Positions 17,648 through 27,370 are shown, numbered from the stretch's first letter. The stretch: DNA of 64,000 nucleotides from an uncultured Eubacteriales bacterium (GCA_902373515.1 CABKML010000002.1:1-64000), one strand, 5' to 3'. The notes: a model not told the origin generated them from the letters alone. A program made the numbers and translations.

Positions 17648-18124
17648 GTGGAAAAGAAAGTTATGAGTAAGGAGTACATGCTCAATAATCGTGAACAAAT
17701 TTTGAGCACCGTTTCAGCTCCTCATAAACGTTCAAAGAGACCCCAATTGCTGACCAAGAAAGAGCGTAAAGTTCTCGGTGTCGGCAAAGATCAGGGTGTT
17801 GCAACAGCCAAGAGCATCCGTATTTCTCCCAGCAAGGTTAACATCGTTTTGAAGTTAATCCGCAGAAAGTCGCTCAGAGAGGCTTTAGCAATTTTGAAAT
17901 TTACACCGAAAGCGGCGTCCGAAGTTTTGATTAAACTGTTGGAGTCGGCAGCTGCCAATGCCGTTAACAATAATTCACTTGACCGTGATAAGTTGTATTT
18001 GCATGAAGCTTATGCCAATCCCGGTGCTCTCATGAAACGCTATCAGCCGCGTTCCCGCGGCAGCGCTTTCAGCATTATGAAGCGTTCCAGCCATATTACA
18101 GTCGTTTTGAAAGAGAAAGCATAA
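17648..18124 (+). CDS. rplV: 50S ribosomal protein L22 with N-terminal extension
   Basis: The L22 core starts near residue 50 ([19 protein letters not shown]) and includes the tunnel-lining beta-hairpin region with [20 protein letters not shown]. The protein has 158 residues against the usual 110-115. The extra N-terminal segment is basic and Lys/Arg-rich. The start is GTG at 17648, 7 bases after AAGGAG. Shorter starts (ATG 17663 or 17678) would still leave an extension, so the extra segment is probably real. Confidence 0.96.
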   Translation: MEKKVMSKEYMLNNREQILSTVSAPHKRSKRPQLLTKKERKVLGVGKDQGVATAKSIRISPSKVNIVLKLIRRKSLREALAILKFTPKAASEVLIKLLESAAANAVNNNSLDRDKLYLHEAYANPGALMKRYQPRSRGSAFSIMKRSSHITVVLKEKA

Positions 18125-18134
18125 GGAGGAAGCT

Positions 18135-18809
18135 ATGGGTCAGAAAGTTAATCCGCATGGTATACGTGTTGGTGTAATTAAAGACTGGAGCACCAGATGG
18201 TATGCTGACAAAAAAGATTTCAGCAAATATCTGGTCGAAGATAAGAAGTTAAGAAGCTTCGTGAAAAAATATGCTTTCGCTAGCGGCGTGTCTCATGTTG
18301 ATATTGAGCGTAAGGGCAGCGATAAGACTATTATCACGATTTATACAGCTAAGCCGGGTATGGTTATCGGCCGTCAAGGTGCCGGTATCGAACAATTGAA
18401 GAAGGATCTGCAAAAAGAATTCAAGAAGAACTTCTTCGTCAATGTTAATGAAGTTAAGTCCCCGGATACCGACGCTCAATTAGTAGCCGAGAACATTGCC
18501 AATCAGCTGGAGAGACGTATTTCTTTCCGTCGGGCGATGAAACAATGTATCTCAAGAGCTTTGAAGAACGGCGCCAAGGGTATCAAGACTAAAGTCAGCG
18601 GCCGTTTGGGCGGTGCCGATATTGCCCGTTCCGAGCACTATCATGAAGGTTCCATTCCGCTGCAGACTTTGAGAGCCGATATTGATTACGGGTTTGCTGA
18701 AGCCTTGACAACATATGGCCAGATCGGTGTTAAGGTCTGGATTTACAAGGGCGAAGTTTTCGCACATAAGAATAATTCAGCTAATGCAACAGAAGGAGGC
18801 AAAGCCTAA
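18135..18809 (+). CDS. rpsC: 30S ribosomal protein S3
   Basis: 224 residues. The N-terminus [21 protein letters not shown], the KH domain motif [18 protein letters not shown] and the C-terminal block [20 protein letters not shown] are diagnostic. S3 forms part of the mRNA entry channel. AAGGAGG sits directly upstream. Its stop overlaps the first base of the rplP start codon. Confidence 0.99.
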   Translation: MGQKVNPHGIRVGVIKDWSTRWYADKKDFSKYLVEDKKLRSFVKKYAFASGVSHVDIERKGSDKTIITIYTAKPGMVIGRQGAGIEQLKKDLQKEFKKNFFVNVNEVKSPDTDAQLVAENIANQLERRISFRRAMKQCISRALKNGAKGIKTKVSGRLGGADIARSEHYHEGSIPLQTLRADIDYGFAEALTTYGQIGVKVWIYKGEVFAHKNNSANATEGGKA

Positions 18810-19234
18810 TGTTAATGCCAAAAAGAGCCAAGTACAGACGCGTTCATCGCGGACGTATGACAGGTAAAGCTTCCAGAGGTAATACTCTGGCTTATGGTGA
18901 TTTCGGTATTCAAGCCGTTGAACCGTGCTGGATGAAGGGTAATCAAATTGAGGCTGCCCGTATTGCCATTAACCGTTTCTTGAAGCGTGGCGGTAAAGTT
19001 TGGATTAAAGTTTTCCCCGACAAGCCCGTTACTAAGAAACCCGCCGAAGTCCGCATGGGTTCCGGTAAAGGTGCTCCGGAATTCTGGGTTGCCGTTGTTA
19101 AACCCGGTCGTGTTTTGTTTGAAGTTGCCGGTGCAACAGAAGAGCAGGCTCGTGAAGCTTTGCGCTTAGCCCAACATAAATTGCCCTGCAAGACGAAGAT
19201 CATTGCTCGTAGTCAACAGGAGGTTCAAGAATAA
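18809..19234 (+). CDS. rplP: 50S ribosomal protein L16
   Basis: 141 residues. Motifs: [40 protein letters not shown] and [21 protein letters not shown]16 helps position the tRNA acceptor arms. Two starts are possible; ATG 18809 (overlapping the rpsC stop) is 9 bases from AAGGAGG and preferred over ATG 18815 at 15 bases. It overlaps rpmC by one base. Confidence 0.98.
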   Translation: MLMPKRAKYRRVHRGRMTGKASRGNTLAYGDFGIQAVEPCWMKGNQIEAARIAINRFLKRGGKVWIKVFPDKPVTKKPAEVRMGSGKGAPEFWVAVVKPGRVLFEVAGATEEQAREALRLAQHKLPCKTKIIARSQQEVQE

Positions 19235-19434
19235 TGAAAATGAATACTCTAATCGAAAAGACGGATGTTGAGCTGAAGGAAGAGTTGGCAGCTTTGAAAG
19301 AAGAACTTTTCAAGCTCCGTTTCCAAAGTGCGACTCATCAATTAACCAACACCGCAAGATTGCGTGAAGTTAAGCGTGATATTGCACGAGTTAAAACGGT
19401 TATCCGTCAACGTGAACTGAAAGAACAAGCATAA
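19234..19434 (+). CDS. rpmC: 50S ribosomal protein L29
   Basis: 66 residues, two-helix protein. [22 protein letters not shown] and the closing [12 protein letters not shown] match the family. L29 lies next to L23 at the exit tunnel. The ATG shares a base with the rplP stop, so the two genes are translationally coupled. Confidence 0.97.
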   Translation: MKMNTLIEKTDVELKEELAALKEELFKLRFQSATHQLTNTARLREVKRDIARVKTVIRQRELKEQA

Positions 19435-19447
19435 GGAGGACTAATGT

Positions 19448-19714
19448 ATGGAAAACAATAACGAGAGAAACTTACGCAAAGTCCGTACCGGTTTGGTTGT
19501 TTCTAATAAGATGGACAAAACAATTGTGGTTGAAGTTGCCGACTTGGTAAAACACCCTTTGTATAAGAAGTATATTCGTAAAACTATCCGCCTCAAGGCA
19601 CATGATGCCGAGAATACCTGCAACGAAGGCGACAGAGTCCAAGTTATGGAAACTCGTCCTTTGAGTAAGGACAAACGCTGGCGTTTAGTTAAAATTGTGG
19701 AAAGAGCTAAATAA
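19448..19714 (+). CDS. rpsQ: 30S ribosomal protein S17
   Basis: 88 residues. [20 protein letters not shown] followed by [18 protein letters not shown] and [18 protein letters not shown] match S17, an OB-fold early-assembly protein. ATG 19448 is chosen because it is 8 bases after AAGGAGG and in frame. Confidence 0.98.
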   Translation: MENNNERNLRKVRTGLVVSNKMDKTIVVEVADLVKHPLYKKYIRKTIRLKAHDAENTCNEGDRVQVMETRPLSKDKRWRLVKIVERAK

Positions 19715-19731
19715 GCTATCGGAGGTAAGAA

Positions 19732-20100
19732 ATGATTCAAGTCCAATCTTTGCTTCGTGCAGCTGATAATACCGGCGCTAAGGAATTAATGTGCATTAAG
19801 GTTTTAGGCGGCTCGTGGCGTAAATTCGCCAATATCGGCGATGTAATCGTTTGCTCCGTCAGAGAAGCTGCTCCCGGCGGCACAGTCAGTAAGGGTCAAG
19901 TAGTTAAGGCCGTTATCGTCCGCACCAAACGTGGTGTCAGACGTGCTGACGGTTCCTATATCAAATTTGACGAGAACGCAGCCGTAATTATCAAAGATGA
20001 TAAAAACCCGGTTGGTACCCGTATTTTCGGACCGATCGCCCGTGAATTGAGAGACCATAACTTTATGCGTATTCTCTCATTGGCACCGGAAGTACTTTAG
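19732..20100 (+). CDS. rplN: 50S ribosomal protein L14
   Basis: 122 residues, exact family length. [27 protein letters not shown]-like block ([20 protein letters not shown]) and [14 protein letters not shown] are diagnostic. L14 forms intersubunit contacts and binds the silencing factor RsfS. GGAGG precedes the ATG. Confidence 0.99.
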   Translation: MIQVQSLLRAADNTGAKELMCIKVLGGSWRKFANIGDVIVCSVREAAPGGTVSKGQVVKAVIVRTKRGVRRADGSYIKFDENAAVIIKDDKNPVGTRIFGPIARELRDHNFMRILSLAPEVL

Positions 20101-20109
20101 GAGGAACGC

Positions 20110-20448
20110 ATGGCACATTTTCGTATTAAAACAGGTGATACAGTTTACGTACTTACCGGTAAAGATCGTGCGATGACAGGCAAGGTTCTGCGTGTTATTC
20201 CTGAAAAGGAACAAGTTGTCGTCGAAGGCGTAAACATGGTCACAAAACATCGTAAACCCGGTAATTCTTATCAACAGGGTGAAATTGCTCATATGGAAGG
20301 ACCTATCCATATTTCCAATGTTATGCTCGTCGATGAGAAAACCAAACAACCGACCAAAGTCGGCGTGAAGACACTTGAAAACGGTGACCGCGTGCGTATC
20401 AGCAAGCGTTCCGGTGAAGTGATCGACACCTTGACCAATAAGCGCTGA
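20110..20448 (+). CDS. rplX: 50S ribosomal protein L24
   Basis: 112 residues. The KOW motif (GDTVYVLTGKDRAMTGKVLR) is followed by VEGVNMVTKHRKP and IHISNVMLVD. L24 is an assembly initiator bound to the 5' domain of 23S rRNA. It starts 9 bases after rplN, whose stop overlaps the ribosome-binding site region. Confidence 0.98.
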   Translation: MAHFRIKTGDTVYVLTGKDRAMTGKVLRVIPEKEQVVVEGVNMVTKHRKPGNSYQQGEIAHMEGPIHISNVMLVDEKTKQPTKVGVKTLENGDRVRISKRSGEVIDTLTNKR

Positions 20449-20460
20449 TAGGGGGTAAAC

Positions 20461-21006
20461 ATGGCTAGATTAAAAGATTTTTATCTGAAAACCGTTGCTC
20501 CGGCAATGAAAGAGAAATTTCAATACAAGAGCGTTATGCAAATCCCTAAGTTGGAAAAAATTGTTATTAACGTAGGTGTCAGCGAACGTGAAAACAGCAA
20601 GGGCTGTGAGAATGCGGCAAACGATTTGTCAGTTATTACAGGTCAGAAGGCTGTTATTACCAAAGCTAAAAAGTCCATCGCTAACTTCCATTTGCGTGAA
20701 GGTATGAACGTCGGTACGAAGGTTACCTTGAGAGGCGACAGAATGTATGAATTCATGGATCGCTTCATTAACTTGGCTATTCCCCGTGTCCGTGACTTCC
20801 GCGGTATGAATCCCAATTCTTTCGATGGCCGTGGCAATTATGCCGTCGGTATGAAGGAACAATTGATTTTCCCGGAAATTGATTACGACAAGATTGATAA
20901 AATCCGCGGTATGGATATCATCTTCGTCACAACTGCGAATACTGATGAAGAGGCCCGTGAACTGTTACGTCTCTTCGGTATGCCTTTCACACGTCAGGAG
21001 GCTTAA
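20461..21006 (+). CDS. rplE: 50S ribosomal protein L5
   Basis: 181 residues. [31 protein letters not shown] and the C-terminal [20 protein letters not shown] identify L5, which binds 5S rRNA and contacts P-site tRNA. A GGGGG-type ribosome-binding site (GATAGGGGG) precedes the ATG. Confidence 0.99.
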   Translation: MARLKDFYLKTVAPAMKEKFQYKSVMQIPKLEKIVINVGVSERENSKGCENAANDLSVITGQKAVITKAKKSIANFHLREGMNVGTKVTLRGDRMYEFMDRFINLAIPRVRDFRGMNPNSFDGRGNYAVGMKEQLIFPEIDYDKIDKIRGMDIIFVTTANTDEEARELLRLFGMPFTRQEA

Positions 21007-21010
21007 TTAA

Positions 21011-21196
21011 ATGGCTAAGAAATCACAAATTATCAAATCGCAAAGTGAGCAAAAGTTTTCAACACGCAATCACAACCGTTGTTTGTTGTGCGGTCGTCCG
21101 CATGCTTTCATTCGTAAATACGGCATTTGTCGTTTGTGCTTCCGTGTGTTGGCTTACAAGGGCGAAATTCCCGGCGTTAACAAAGCCAGCTGGTAA
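21011..21196 (+). CDS. rpsN: 30S ribosomal protein S14, zinc-binding type
   Basis: 61 residues. The two CxxC pairs in NRCLLCGRP and GICRLCFR mark the zinc-containing (C+) short S14, typical of Gram-positive bacteria. The C-terminus [15 protein letters not shown] is conserved. It starts 4 bases after rplE. Confidence 0.98.
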   Translation: MAKKSQIIKSQSEQKFSTRNHNRCLLCGRPHAFIRKYGICRLCFRVLAYKGEIPGVNKASW

Positions 21197-21214
21197 GAGA
21201 AAGGAAGAATAACA

Positions 21215-21610
21215 ATGGTAGTTACAGATAGTATTGCTGATATGCTTACAAGAATTCGTAATGCTTCATCAGCGCATAAGGAAACTGTTGATGTTCCCGC
21301 TTCTCGCGTAAAGCAAGCGATTGCCAACATTTTGCTCGATGAAGGTTACATCAAAAAAGTTGAGGTTTTGAATGAGGATGTTCAGGGTACTTTACGTTTA
21401 ACCTTGAAGTATCAGGAAAAATCCCCTGTTATCGCCGGTATCAAGCGTATCAGCCGTCCGGGCTTGAAAGTTTATGCCAACAGCGAAGAATTACCGCGCG
21501 TTTTAGGCGGTTTGGGTATTGCCATCGTTTCAACATCTCAGGGCATCATGACTGCAGCACAAGCTCGTGCCAAGCACATCGGCGGTGAAGTCATGGCTTA
21601 TGTCTGGTAA
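21215..21610 (+). CDS. rpsH: 30S ribosomal protein S8
   Basis: 131 residues. [31 protein letters not shown] and the C-terminal block [18 protein letters not shown] are characteristic. S8 binds helix 21 of 16S rRNA and represses the spc operon in E. coli; I see no evident S8-binding mimic here. Confidence 0.98.
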   Translation: MVVTDSIADMLTRIRNASSAHKETVDVPASRVKQAIANILLDEGYIKKVEVLNEDVQGTLRLTLKYQEKSPVIAGIKRISRPGLKVYANSEELPRVLGGLGIAIVSTSQGIMTAAQARAKHIGGEVMAYVW

Positions 21611-21673
21611 AATAATTAGAACACTCTGAAAGGAAGCGTCAGCTTCGTAATTTTAAGGGTAGGAGGAAAAACA

Positions 21674-22216
21674 ATGTCCAGAATTGGTAAAAAACCAATC
21701 GTTATTCCTGCAGGAGTAACAGTAACTGTTGAACCGCACCTTGTCACTGTTAAAGGCGGCAAGGAGACTTTGACAGAAAAAATCCATCCGTTGATCAATG
21801 TTGTGGTTAAGGATAATGAAGTTATCGTTACAAGAAACGGTGAAACTAAAGAAGAACGCGCACTCCACGGTTTGACTCGTGCTTTGATTCAGAACATGGT
21901 AACAGGCGTAACTCATGGTTATGTTAAGGAATTGGAAGTTAAGGGCACAGGTTATCGTGCTCAATTATCCGGTTCCAAATTAGTCTTGAACTTAGGTTAT
22001 TCTCATCCTGTTGAGTATGTCGCACCCGAGGGTATCAAGATTGAAGTACCTAACAACAATAAGATTATTGTTAAGGGTGCCAATAAGCAACTCGTCGGTG
22101 AAGTTGCAGCGAACATTCGTGGCTTCCGTGTACCGGATGCATATCATGGCAAGGGCGTTAAGTACCTGGATGAAGTATTGCATCTGAAGGAAGGCAAGAC
22201 GGGCGCTAAGAAATAA
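21674..22216 (+). CDS. rplF: 50S ribosomal protein L6
   Basis: 180 residues. [19 protein letters not shown] at the start and [19 protein letters not shown] plus [18 protein letters not shown] at the end. L6 lies near the GTPase-associated centre. The 63-base gap after rpsH is larger than elsewhere in this operon; AGGAGG precedes the ATG. Confidence 0.99.
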   Translation: MSRIGKKPIVIPAGVTVTVEPHLVTVKGGKETLTEKIHPLINVVVKDNEVIVTRNGETKEERALHGLTRALIQNMVTGVTHGYVKELEVKGTGYRAQLSGSKLVLNLGYSHPVEYVAPEGIKIEVPNNNKIIVKGANKQLVGEVAANIRGFRVPDAYHGKGVKYLDEVLHLKEGKTGAKK

Positions 22217-22239
22217 GTGAAGGGAGACAAGGTGAAATT

Positions 22240-22602
22240 ATGATTACTAAAACTTCAAGAGAAGTCATTCGTTTACGCAAGCATGCCAGAATTCGCAAAA
22301 AAATCAGCGGTACACCTGCATGCCCCAGACTTTGTGTCTTCCGCAGTAACAAGCAAATCTATGCCCAGATCATTGATGATGTCAACAAAGTCACATTATG
22401 TGCAGCCGGCAGCTTGGACAAAAAATTGAACTTACAGCTCGGCAGCAATGTGGAAGCTGCTAAGGCGGTAGGTACCGAACTGGCAGAAAAAGCATTGGCC
22501 AAGGGCGTCAAGGAAGTTGTCTTTGATCGCGGCGGCTATGTATATCATGGACGTGTTGCAGCATTGGCTGAAGCTGCTCGTGCAGCCGGATTAGAGTTCT
22601 AA
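22240..22602 (+). CDS. rplR: 50S ribosomal protein L18
   Basis: 120 residues. [37 protein letters not shown] and [20 protein letters not shown] identify L18, which binds 5S rRNA together with L5. Ribosome-binding site GGGAG precedes the ATG. Confidence 0.98.
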   Translation: MITKTSREVIRLRKHARIRKKISGTPACPRLCVFRSNKQIYAQIIDDVNKVTLCAAGSLDKKLNLQLGSNVEAAKAVGTELAEKALAKGVKEVVFDRGGYVYHGRVAALAEAARAAGLEF

Positions 22603-22616
22603 GGGAGGAGCTTTGC

Positions 22617-23120
22617 ATGAATAATAATTACAATGATCCAAATGGTTTAGAGCTCGAAGAACGTGTTATTCACATTGGACGTGTTTCTAAAACTGTTAAA
22701 GGCGGTAGAAATTTCCGCTTCGCAGCCCTGGTGGTAGTAGGCGATCGTAAAGGTAACGTCGGTGTCGGTAGCGGTAAAGCTCACGAAGTTCCCGATGCTA
22801 TCCGTAAAGGCGTCGAGAGCGCTAAGCACAATTTGATGGCTGTACCTTTGGACGGTACGACATTGCCGCATGAGTATGTCGGTGATTTCGGAGCTGCCAA
22901 AGTACTTTTGAAACCGGCCGTTCAAGGTACCGGTATTATCGCCGGCGGTGCCGTGCGTGCTATTTTGGAATTGGCGGGCGTACAGGATGTTACAGCTAAA
23001 TGCTTGGGCACCAACAATCCCAACAATGTGGTCAACGCTACTATTGTTGCTTTGAAAGCTATGCGTTCGGCTGAAGAAATTGCGAAGAAACGCGGCAAGT
23101 CCGTAAGTGAGATTCATTAA
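22617..23120 (+). CDS. rpsE: 30S ribosomal protein S5
   Basis: 167 residues. [40 protein letters not shown] and [20 protein letters not shown] are diagnostic. S5 lines the mRNA entry tunnel and influences decoding fidelity. It has the usual GGGAGG ribosome-binding site. Confidence 0.99.
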   Translation: MNNNYNDPNGLELEERVIHIGRVSKTVKGGRNFRFAALVVVGDRKGNVGVGSGKAHEVPDAIRKGVESAKHNLMAVPLDGTTLPHEYVGDFGAAKVLLKPAVQGTGIIAGGAVRAILELAGVQDVTAKCLGTNNPNNVVNATIVALKAMRSAEEIAKKRGKSVSEIH

Positions 23121-23134
23121 GGGAGGCTTAACTC

Positions 23135-23314
23135 ATGGCAAAATTAAAGATTACTTTAATCAAGGGTACAAGTAATTCCTTGAAGAAGCATCAATTAACA
23201 GTTCAAGCCTTGGGCCTGAGAAAAATCAGTCAAGTTGTTGAGCAGGAAGATAATGCAGCTATCCGCGGCATGATTCAGAAAGTTCGTCACTTGGTAAAAG
23301 TTGAGAAAGCATAA
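23135..23314 (+). CDS. rpmD: 50S ribosomal protein L30
   Basis: A 59-residue open frame with GGGAGG 9 bases before the ATG. MAKLKITLIKGTSN, the conserved KHQLTVQALGLRKISQVV and the closing IRGMIQKVRHLVKVEK match bacterial L30. It fills the space between rpsE and rplO exactly where L30 is expected in the spc operon. Confidence 0.97.
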   Translation: MAKLKITLIKGTSNSLKKHQLTVQALGLRKISQVVEQEDNAAIRGMIQKVRHLVKVEKA

Positions 23315-23327
23315 GAGGAGGCAAGAT

Positions 23328-23777
23328 ATGAAATTAAATGAATTGAAGCCTTCAGTCGGTTCCAACAAGAAAGCATGGCGCAAAGGTCGCGGCATTTCCA
23401 CCGGTAACGGTAAGACTGCAGGTCGCGGTCAGAAAGGCCAGATGGCTCGTAGCGGCGGCAGCACTCGTTGGGGCTTTGAAGGTGGTCAGACACCGTTATT
23501 CAGACGTATGTCCAAGCGTGGTTTCAATAATTATAATTTTGTTCCTCAAAGTGTCGAAATTGTAGTTTCTCGTTTGAATGCATTTGAAGACGGCGCTGAA
23601 GTTACTTTGCAGTCCGTACATGACTTAGGTATTGTGAAATTCTCTAAGGCGGTAACAAGCTTAGTTATTTTAGGTGGCGGCGAATTAAAGAAAAAGTTGA
23701 CAGTTAAGGCAAATCGTTTTACTGCATCAGCTAAGGCGGCTATCGAACAGGCCGGAGGCACAGCTGAGGAGGTATAA
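23328..23777 (+). CDS. rplO: 50S ribosomal protein L15
   Basis: 149 residues. MKLNELKPSVGSNKKAWRKG, the Gly-rich GRGISTGNGKTAGRGQKGQ and FEGGQTPLFRRMSKRGF identify L15, a late-assembly protein. ATG 23328 lies 6 bases after GAGGAGG; a longer frame from 23301 overlaps rpmD and is rejected. The end of the gene contains the ribosome-binding site of secY. Confidence 0.98.
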   Translation: MKLNELKPSVGSNKKAWRKGRGISTGNGKTAGRGQKGQMARSGGSTRWGFEGGQTPLFRRMSKRGFNNYNFVPQSVEIVVSRLNAFEDGAEVTLQSVHDLGIVKFSKAVTSLVILGGGELKKKLTVKANRFTASAKAAIEQAGGTAEEV

Positions 23778-23778
23778 C

Positions 23779-25077
23779 ATGGGTGATATGTTGGCAACAT
23801 TAAAGGCTGCCTGGCGCAATGAAGATTTGCACAAGCGCCTGTTGTTCACAATGTTCATGCTTGTCCTGTTCCGCATCGGCGGTTCAATTCCGGTTCCCGG
23901 TATTGACCGCGTTGCTTTTACGGAAATTATTAAACGTTTCGGTACTTTAGGCAGCATGATGGACTTAATCTCAGGCGGTGCGTTGACTTCCGTGTCAATC
24001 TTCGCTATGGGTATTCAACCGTATATCAACAGCTCGATTATTATTCAATTGTTGACAGTAGCTATTCCTGCTTTGGAAAGAATGAGTCAGGAAGGTGAAA
24101 CGGGACGTAAGAAAATTCAGAATATTGTGCGTATTTTTACAGTAATTCTGGGTTTGTTCCAAGCTTTCGCTTTCTGGTATGCTACAAGTGAAGTTGCTGT
24201 CAGTTCGGTACCTAAGTGGTTGACCTGCCTGGTTGTTGTCGGGACGTTTACCGCCGGTACGGCCGTGGTTATGTGGATCGGCGAATTGATTAATTTGCGC
24301 GGTATCGGTAACGGTATTTCCATCTTGATCTTTGCCGGTATTATTGCCCGTTTGCCGCAGATGATTACATCCGGTACAGCGTACTTTAATATTTGGACGG
24401 AGCAGTCCAACTTCATTATGGCTGCTGTTTATGTGGTGATACTGATTGCCGTTGCTTTGGCGATGGTTTCCTTAGTCACCTATATCAACATTGCCGAGCG
24501 TCGTATTCCGGTACAATATGCCAAACGTGTTATCGGGCGTAAGATGATGGGCGGTCAAAGTACTTATTTGCCGATTCGTGTCAATCAATCGAGCGTTTTG
24601 CCGGTCATCTTCGCTATGGCTATTATCCAGATTCCGTCGATGATTACCTCGTTCGCTTTCATTAATTCGGACAGTCCGATTGTGATGTGGTTCAGAAATT
24701 TGGAGCGCAATCCCGTGCAGTATGTTTTCCATGTGTTACTTATTGTCGGCTTTACCTTCTTCTATTCTTCCATTCAATATAATCCGACCGAGATTTCCAA
24801 TAATATGCAGAAGAACGGCGGCTTTATTCCCGGTATTCGTCCGGGGCGTCCGACGACCGATTTTATTCGGACCTGTGCTAATCGTTTGAACTGGTTCGAG
24901 GGTCTGTTCCTCTCGTTTGTTACGGTTTTCCCGATGATTATCGGTGCGGTAACTAAGACTAACGGCTTATGGTTCGGCGGTACGGCGATTATCATTATTG
25001 TCGGCGTGTGCATGGATACTTTGGCTCAGATTCAGTCGCAGATGTCGTCCAGACGGCTCAAGACATTCTTAGATTAA
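23779..25077 (+). CDS. secY: Protein translocase subunit SecY
   Basis: Channel subunit of the SecYEG translocon in the cytoplasmic membrane. The 432-residue protein has ten predicted transmembrane segments. Conserved stretches: FRIGGSIPVPGID, the plug/TM2 region GGALTSVSIFAMGIQPYINS, GIGNGISILIFAGI, RRIPVQYAKR and the C-terminal cytosolic loop GGFIPGIRPGRPT. It starts one base after rplO and uses GAGGAGG inside that gene. A hairpin follows before adk. Codon use is biased as in the ribosomal genes. Confidence 0.99.
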   Translation: MGDMLATLKAAWRNEDLHKRLLFTMFMLVLFRIGGSIPVPGIDRVAFTEIIKRFGTLGSMMDLISGGALTSVSIFAMGIQPYINSSIIIQLLTVAIPALERMSQEGETGRKKIQNIVRIFTVILGLFQAFAFWYATSEVAVSSVPKWLTCLVVVGTFTAGTAVVMWIGELINLRGIGNGISILIFAGIIARLPQMITSGTAYFNIWTEQSNFIMAAVYVVILIAVALAMVSLVTYINIAERRIPVQYAKRVIGRKMMGGQSTYLPIRVNQSSVLPVIFAMAIIQIPSMITSFAFINSDSPIVMWFRNLERNPVQYVFHVLLIVGFTFFYSSIQYNPTEISNNMQKNGGFIPGIRPGRPTTDFIRTCANRLNWFEGLFLSFVTVFPMIIGAVTKTNGLWFGGTAIIIIVGVCMDTLAQIQSQMSSRRLKTFLD

Positions 25078-25102
25078 TTCATTACCCTTGGGGGTAATAG
25101 AC

Positions 25103-25134
25103 AAAAGCAGAGCAAATGACTCTGCTTTTATTTT
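25103..25134 (+). terminator. Terminator-like hairpin between secY and adk
   Basis: AAAAGCAGAG (25103-25112) pairs perfectly with CTCTGCTTTT (25120-25129), followed by ATTTT. A smaller stem ATTACCC/GGGTAAT lies just upstream at 25081-25098. The adk ribosome-binding site follows within 5 bases, so this may partly attenuate expression of the distal genes. Confidence 0.7.
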
Positions 25135-25146
25135 ATGGAGGTTACC

Positions 25147-25797
25147 ATGAATTTGATTTTATTAGGCGCCCCCGGTTCCGGTAAGGGTACAATGGCGGAA
25201 ACCATCGTGAAGGACTATCATTTGGTGCATATTGCGACGGGTGATATTTTCCGTTATAACATTAAAAATCAGACGGTTCTGGGTTTGGAAGCGAAACGTT
25301 ATATTGATGCCGGGCAACTTGTTCCTGATAGTGTTACTATTAATATGGTTGCCGATAGATTGCAGCAGGATGATGTCAAGCAGGGATTTTTGCTGGACGG
25401 CTTCCCCAGAACGTTGGAGCAGGCGGAGGCTTTGGCGAAGATGTTGCCGGATTTGGGGCTGTCTTTGTCGGCCGTTTTAGCAATTGATGTGCCGGAAGAA
25501 CAAATTGTCGAACGCTTAAGTGGGCGTCGAGTTTGTGTCGATTGCGGTACAAGCTATCATGTGCAGAGTAAGAAACCGCAAAGTGACGGCATTTGTGACA
25601 GTTGTCAGGGTGAAGTTGTACAAAGAGCGGATGATGAACTGAAGACGGTGCGTGAACGTTTGGCAACCTATCATAAGCAGACGGAGCCTTTGATTGCTTA
25701 TTATACGCAACGGGGTTTGGTGCAGCATTTGGACAATAGCGGTGATTACGCTTCATCGTATGCCAAGTTGGCTGCAATTCTGCGCAATATTAAATAG
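25147..25797 (+). CDS. adk: Adenylate kinase
   Basis: Interconverts ATP + AMP and 2 ADP. P-loop GAPGSGKGT at residues 7-15, the NMP-binding region (ATGDIFR, where many homologues have STGDMLR), FLDGFPRT-like block (GFLLDGFPRTLEQAEAL) and RADDELKTVRERL. The LID domain carries four cysteines (CVDC and CDSC), the structural-zinc form of Gram-positive bacteria, within a long-type enzyme of 216 residues. TGGAGGT at 25136-25142 selects ATG 25147; ATG 25135 would overlap the ribosome-binding site. Confidence 0.98.
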   Translation: MNLILLGAPGSGKGTMAETIVKDYHLVHIATGDIFRYNIKNQTVLGLEAKRYIDAGQLVPDSVTINMVADRLQQDDVKQGFLLDGFPRTLEQAEALAKMLPDLGLSLSAVLAIDVPEEQIVERLSGRRVCVDCGTSYHVQSKKPQSDGICDSCQGEVVQRADDELKTVRERLATYHKQTEPLIAYYTQRGLVQHLDNSGDYASSYAKLAAILRNIK

Positions 25798-25812
25798 TGG
25801 AAGCGCGATTGT

Positions 25813-26613
25813 ATGAGTGTGGTTTTGAAGACGAAACGGGAAATGCAGAAGATTTGGGAAGCTTCGCAGGTTTTGGTCGACATTTTCGAGCAAATTCCCG
25901 CCTATATTGTGCCGGGAAGGAGCACGCAGGATTTGGCCGATTTTGCCGAGAAAATTATTTTGGCGCACGGAGCAATCCCGACCTGTAAGGGCTACGGTGA
26001 TCCGCCTTTCCCCGGAGCTATCTGTGTTTCGGTGAATGATGAAGTGGTGCACGGTATTCCGCACCCGGAGCATTTTATTAAAGAGGGCGATCTTGTAACG
26101 TTGGATATGGTGGCAACTTTGGACGGCTATTGTGCCGATGCGGCCAGAACTTATGCGGTAGGCGAGATTACAGCGGCCGACAGACAGTTGATGGAGGCGG
26201 CGGAAGAAGGCTTTTTCGCCGGTATAAAAGAAGTTCAGGTCGGCAAGCGCCTGGGAGATTTGGGCCACGCAGTGCAGAAAGTAGCGGAAAAATACGGTTA
26301 CGGTGTGGTGCAGGAATTGTGCGGTCACGGAATCGGACAGGAGATGCACGAAGACCCGAACGTTCTGAATTACGGTAAAGCGGGGCACGGTTTGCGCTTC
26401 GAGCCGGGGATGGTTCTGTGTTGTGAACCGATGTTTACCGCCGGTAAACGCTATATTGAAGTTATGGATGATGATTGGACGATTGTTACAGCCGACGGTC
26501 GTAAATCATCCCATTATGAAAATACGTTCGCTTTGACGGATCAGGGAGTTTTTATTTTCACTTTGACGCCGGCAGAACGAGCGAAATACGGGGTGCCGAT
26601 ATGGAAAATTTAA
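25813..26613 (+). CDS. map: Type I methionine aminopeptidase
   Basis: Removes N-terminal Met from nascent proteins. The 266-residue pita-bread fold shows PTCKGYGDPPFPGAICVSVN, DEVVHGIPHP (substrate His), the metal ligands in GDLVTLDMVATLDGYCADAA, the His of CGHGIGQEMHEDP, the Glu of CCEPMF and the final Glu in YENTFALT. The ribosome-binding site is weak (no AGGAGG). It overlaps the next gene by 13 bases. The position after adk is canonical. Confidence 0.97.
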   Translation: MSVVLKTKREMQKIWEASQVLVDIFEQIPAYIVPGRSTQDLADFAEKIILAHGAIPTCKGYGDPPFPGAICVSVNDEVVHGIPHPEHFIKEGDLVTLDMVATLDGYCADAARTYAVGEITAADRQLMEAAEEGFFAGIKEVQVGKRLGDLGHAVQKVAEKYGYGVVQELCGHGIGQEMHEDPNVLNYGKAGHGLRFEPGMVLCCEPMFTAGKRYIEVMDDDWTIVTADGRKSSHYENTFALTDQGVFIFTLTPAERAKYGVPIWKI

Positions 26614-27353
26614 CGCAGGAACTTAGTCCGGAAAGAAAAACTGAAATTTTGCGCAATGTCCGTTTCGTTGAATTGCGCAGATTGATCAACCGTCCCGACG
26701 GTCAGGAGCCGACGGAAGAAGAGTTGGAGCGGGCGGAGCATAACTACTATGTTGTCTATTCGCGCAACGGTTACAAAAGAATGCTCGATAGGTATCAGGA
26801 GCAGGTAATTGCCTCAGATAACCCGGTGGAAGTCGATATGGCGGAATATTGTACGCTTGAAGGTTTCTATTTGTCGATGATCGGCAGTGATAAAGGTGAT
26901 TTGCTGCTGGAAATTATAAATGACGAGGACCGCAAGTATTTGGAGACTTTAATCCGGGAACAACTGTTGAAAGTGAACAAAGGCCGCGAGCGGAAGCTGA
27001 AACCGGCAGAGGCTGAGCCGGGATATAGGAAGTATCGCTACTTTATCGCTCCGAGCGAACAGACAATTTTGCAGGAACATCCGAAAAATATCAATCATTG
27101 TATGAAAGCTTCTTATCTGCTGCTGATGGCGAAAGGTACGGATGCTTGGGCAAGATTGACAGAGAAAGAGCAGGAGTATCTGTCCCGCAAAGCGGATATA
27201 TTGGCCCTGATGATGATAACTTCGAAAATTCGGGTGGCTACCGCCTGTCGGGAGCATAAGAATCTGCAGGAAATTGCTGTACCGCTTAATAAGCTGGAAC
27301 AGATGATGCAGGAATACTATTTATTGTTGTGTGATTTTATTTGCAGAGAATAG
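26601..27353 (+). CDS. Hypothetical protein encoded between map and infA
   Basis: No family recognised. The 250-residue product is rich in Glu, Arg, Lys and Leu, largely alpha-helical by composition, with no signal peptide or membrane segment, so probably cytosolic. Landmarks include FVELRRLINRPDGQ, a tract YRKYRYFIAPSEQTILQEHP and several Cys residues near the end. It overlaps map by 13 bases, indicating translational coupling. In many Clostridia a small KOW-domain gene occupies this position; this protein does not resemble it. It is thus an unusual cargo of the ribosomal superoperon. Confidence 0.75.
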   Translation: MENLTQELSPERKTEILRNVRFVELRRLINRPDGQEPTEEELERAEHNYYVVYSRNGYKRMLDRYQEQVIASDNPVEVDMAEYCTLEGFYLSMIGSDKGDLLLEIINDEDRKYLETLIREQLLKVNKGRERKLKPAEAEPGYRKYRYFIAPSEQTILQEHPKNINHCMKASYLLLMAKGTDAWARLTEKEQEYLSRKADILALMMITSKIRVATACREHKNLQEIAVPLNKLEQMMQEYYLLLCDFICRE

Positions 27354-27370
27354 AAACTGCAAACTGATAA

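Noticed and set aside
25797-25988. 63-codon + strand frame overlapping map
   Set aside because: Out-of-frame shadow of map; no ribosome-binding site or homology.
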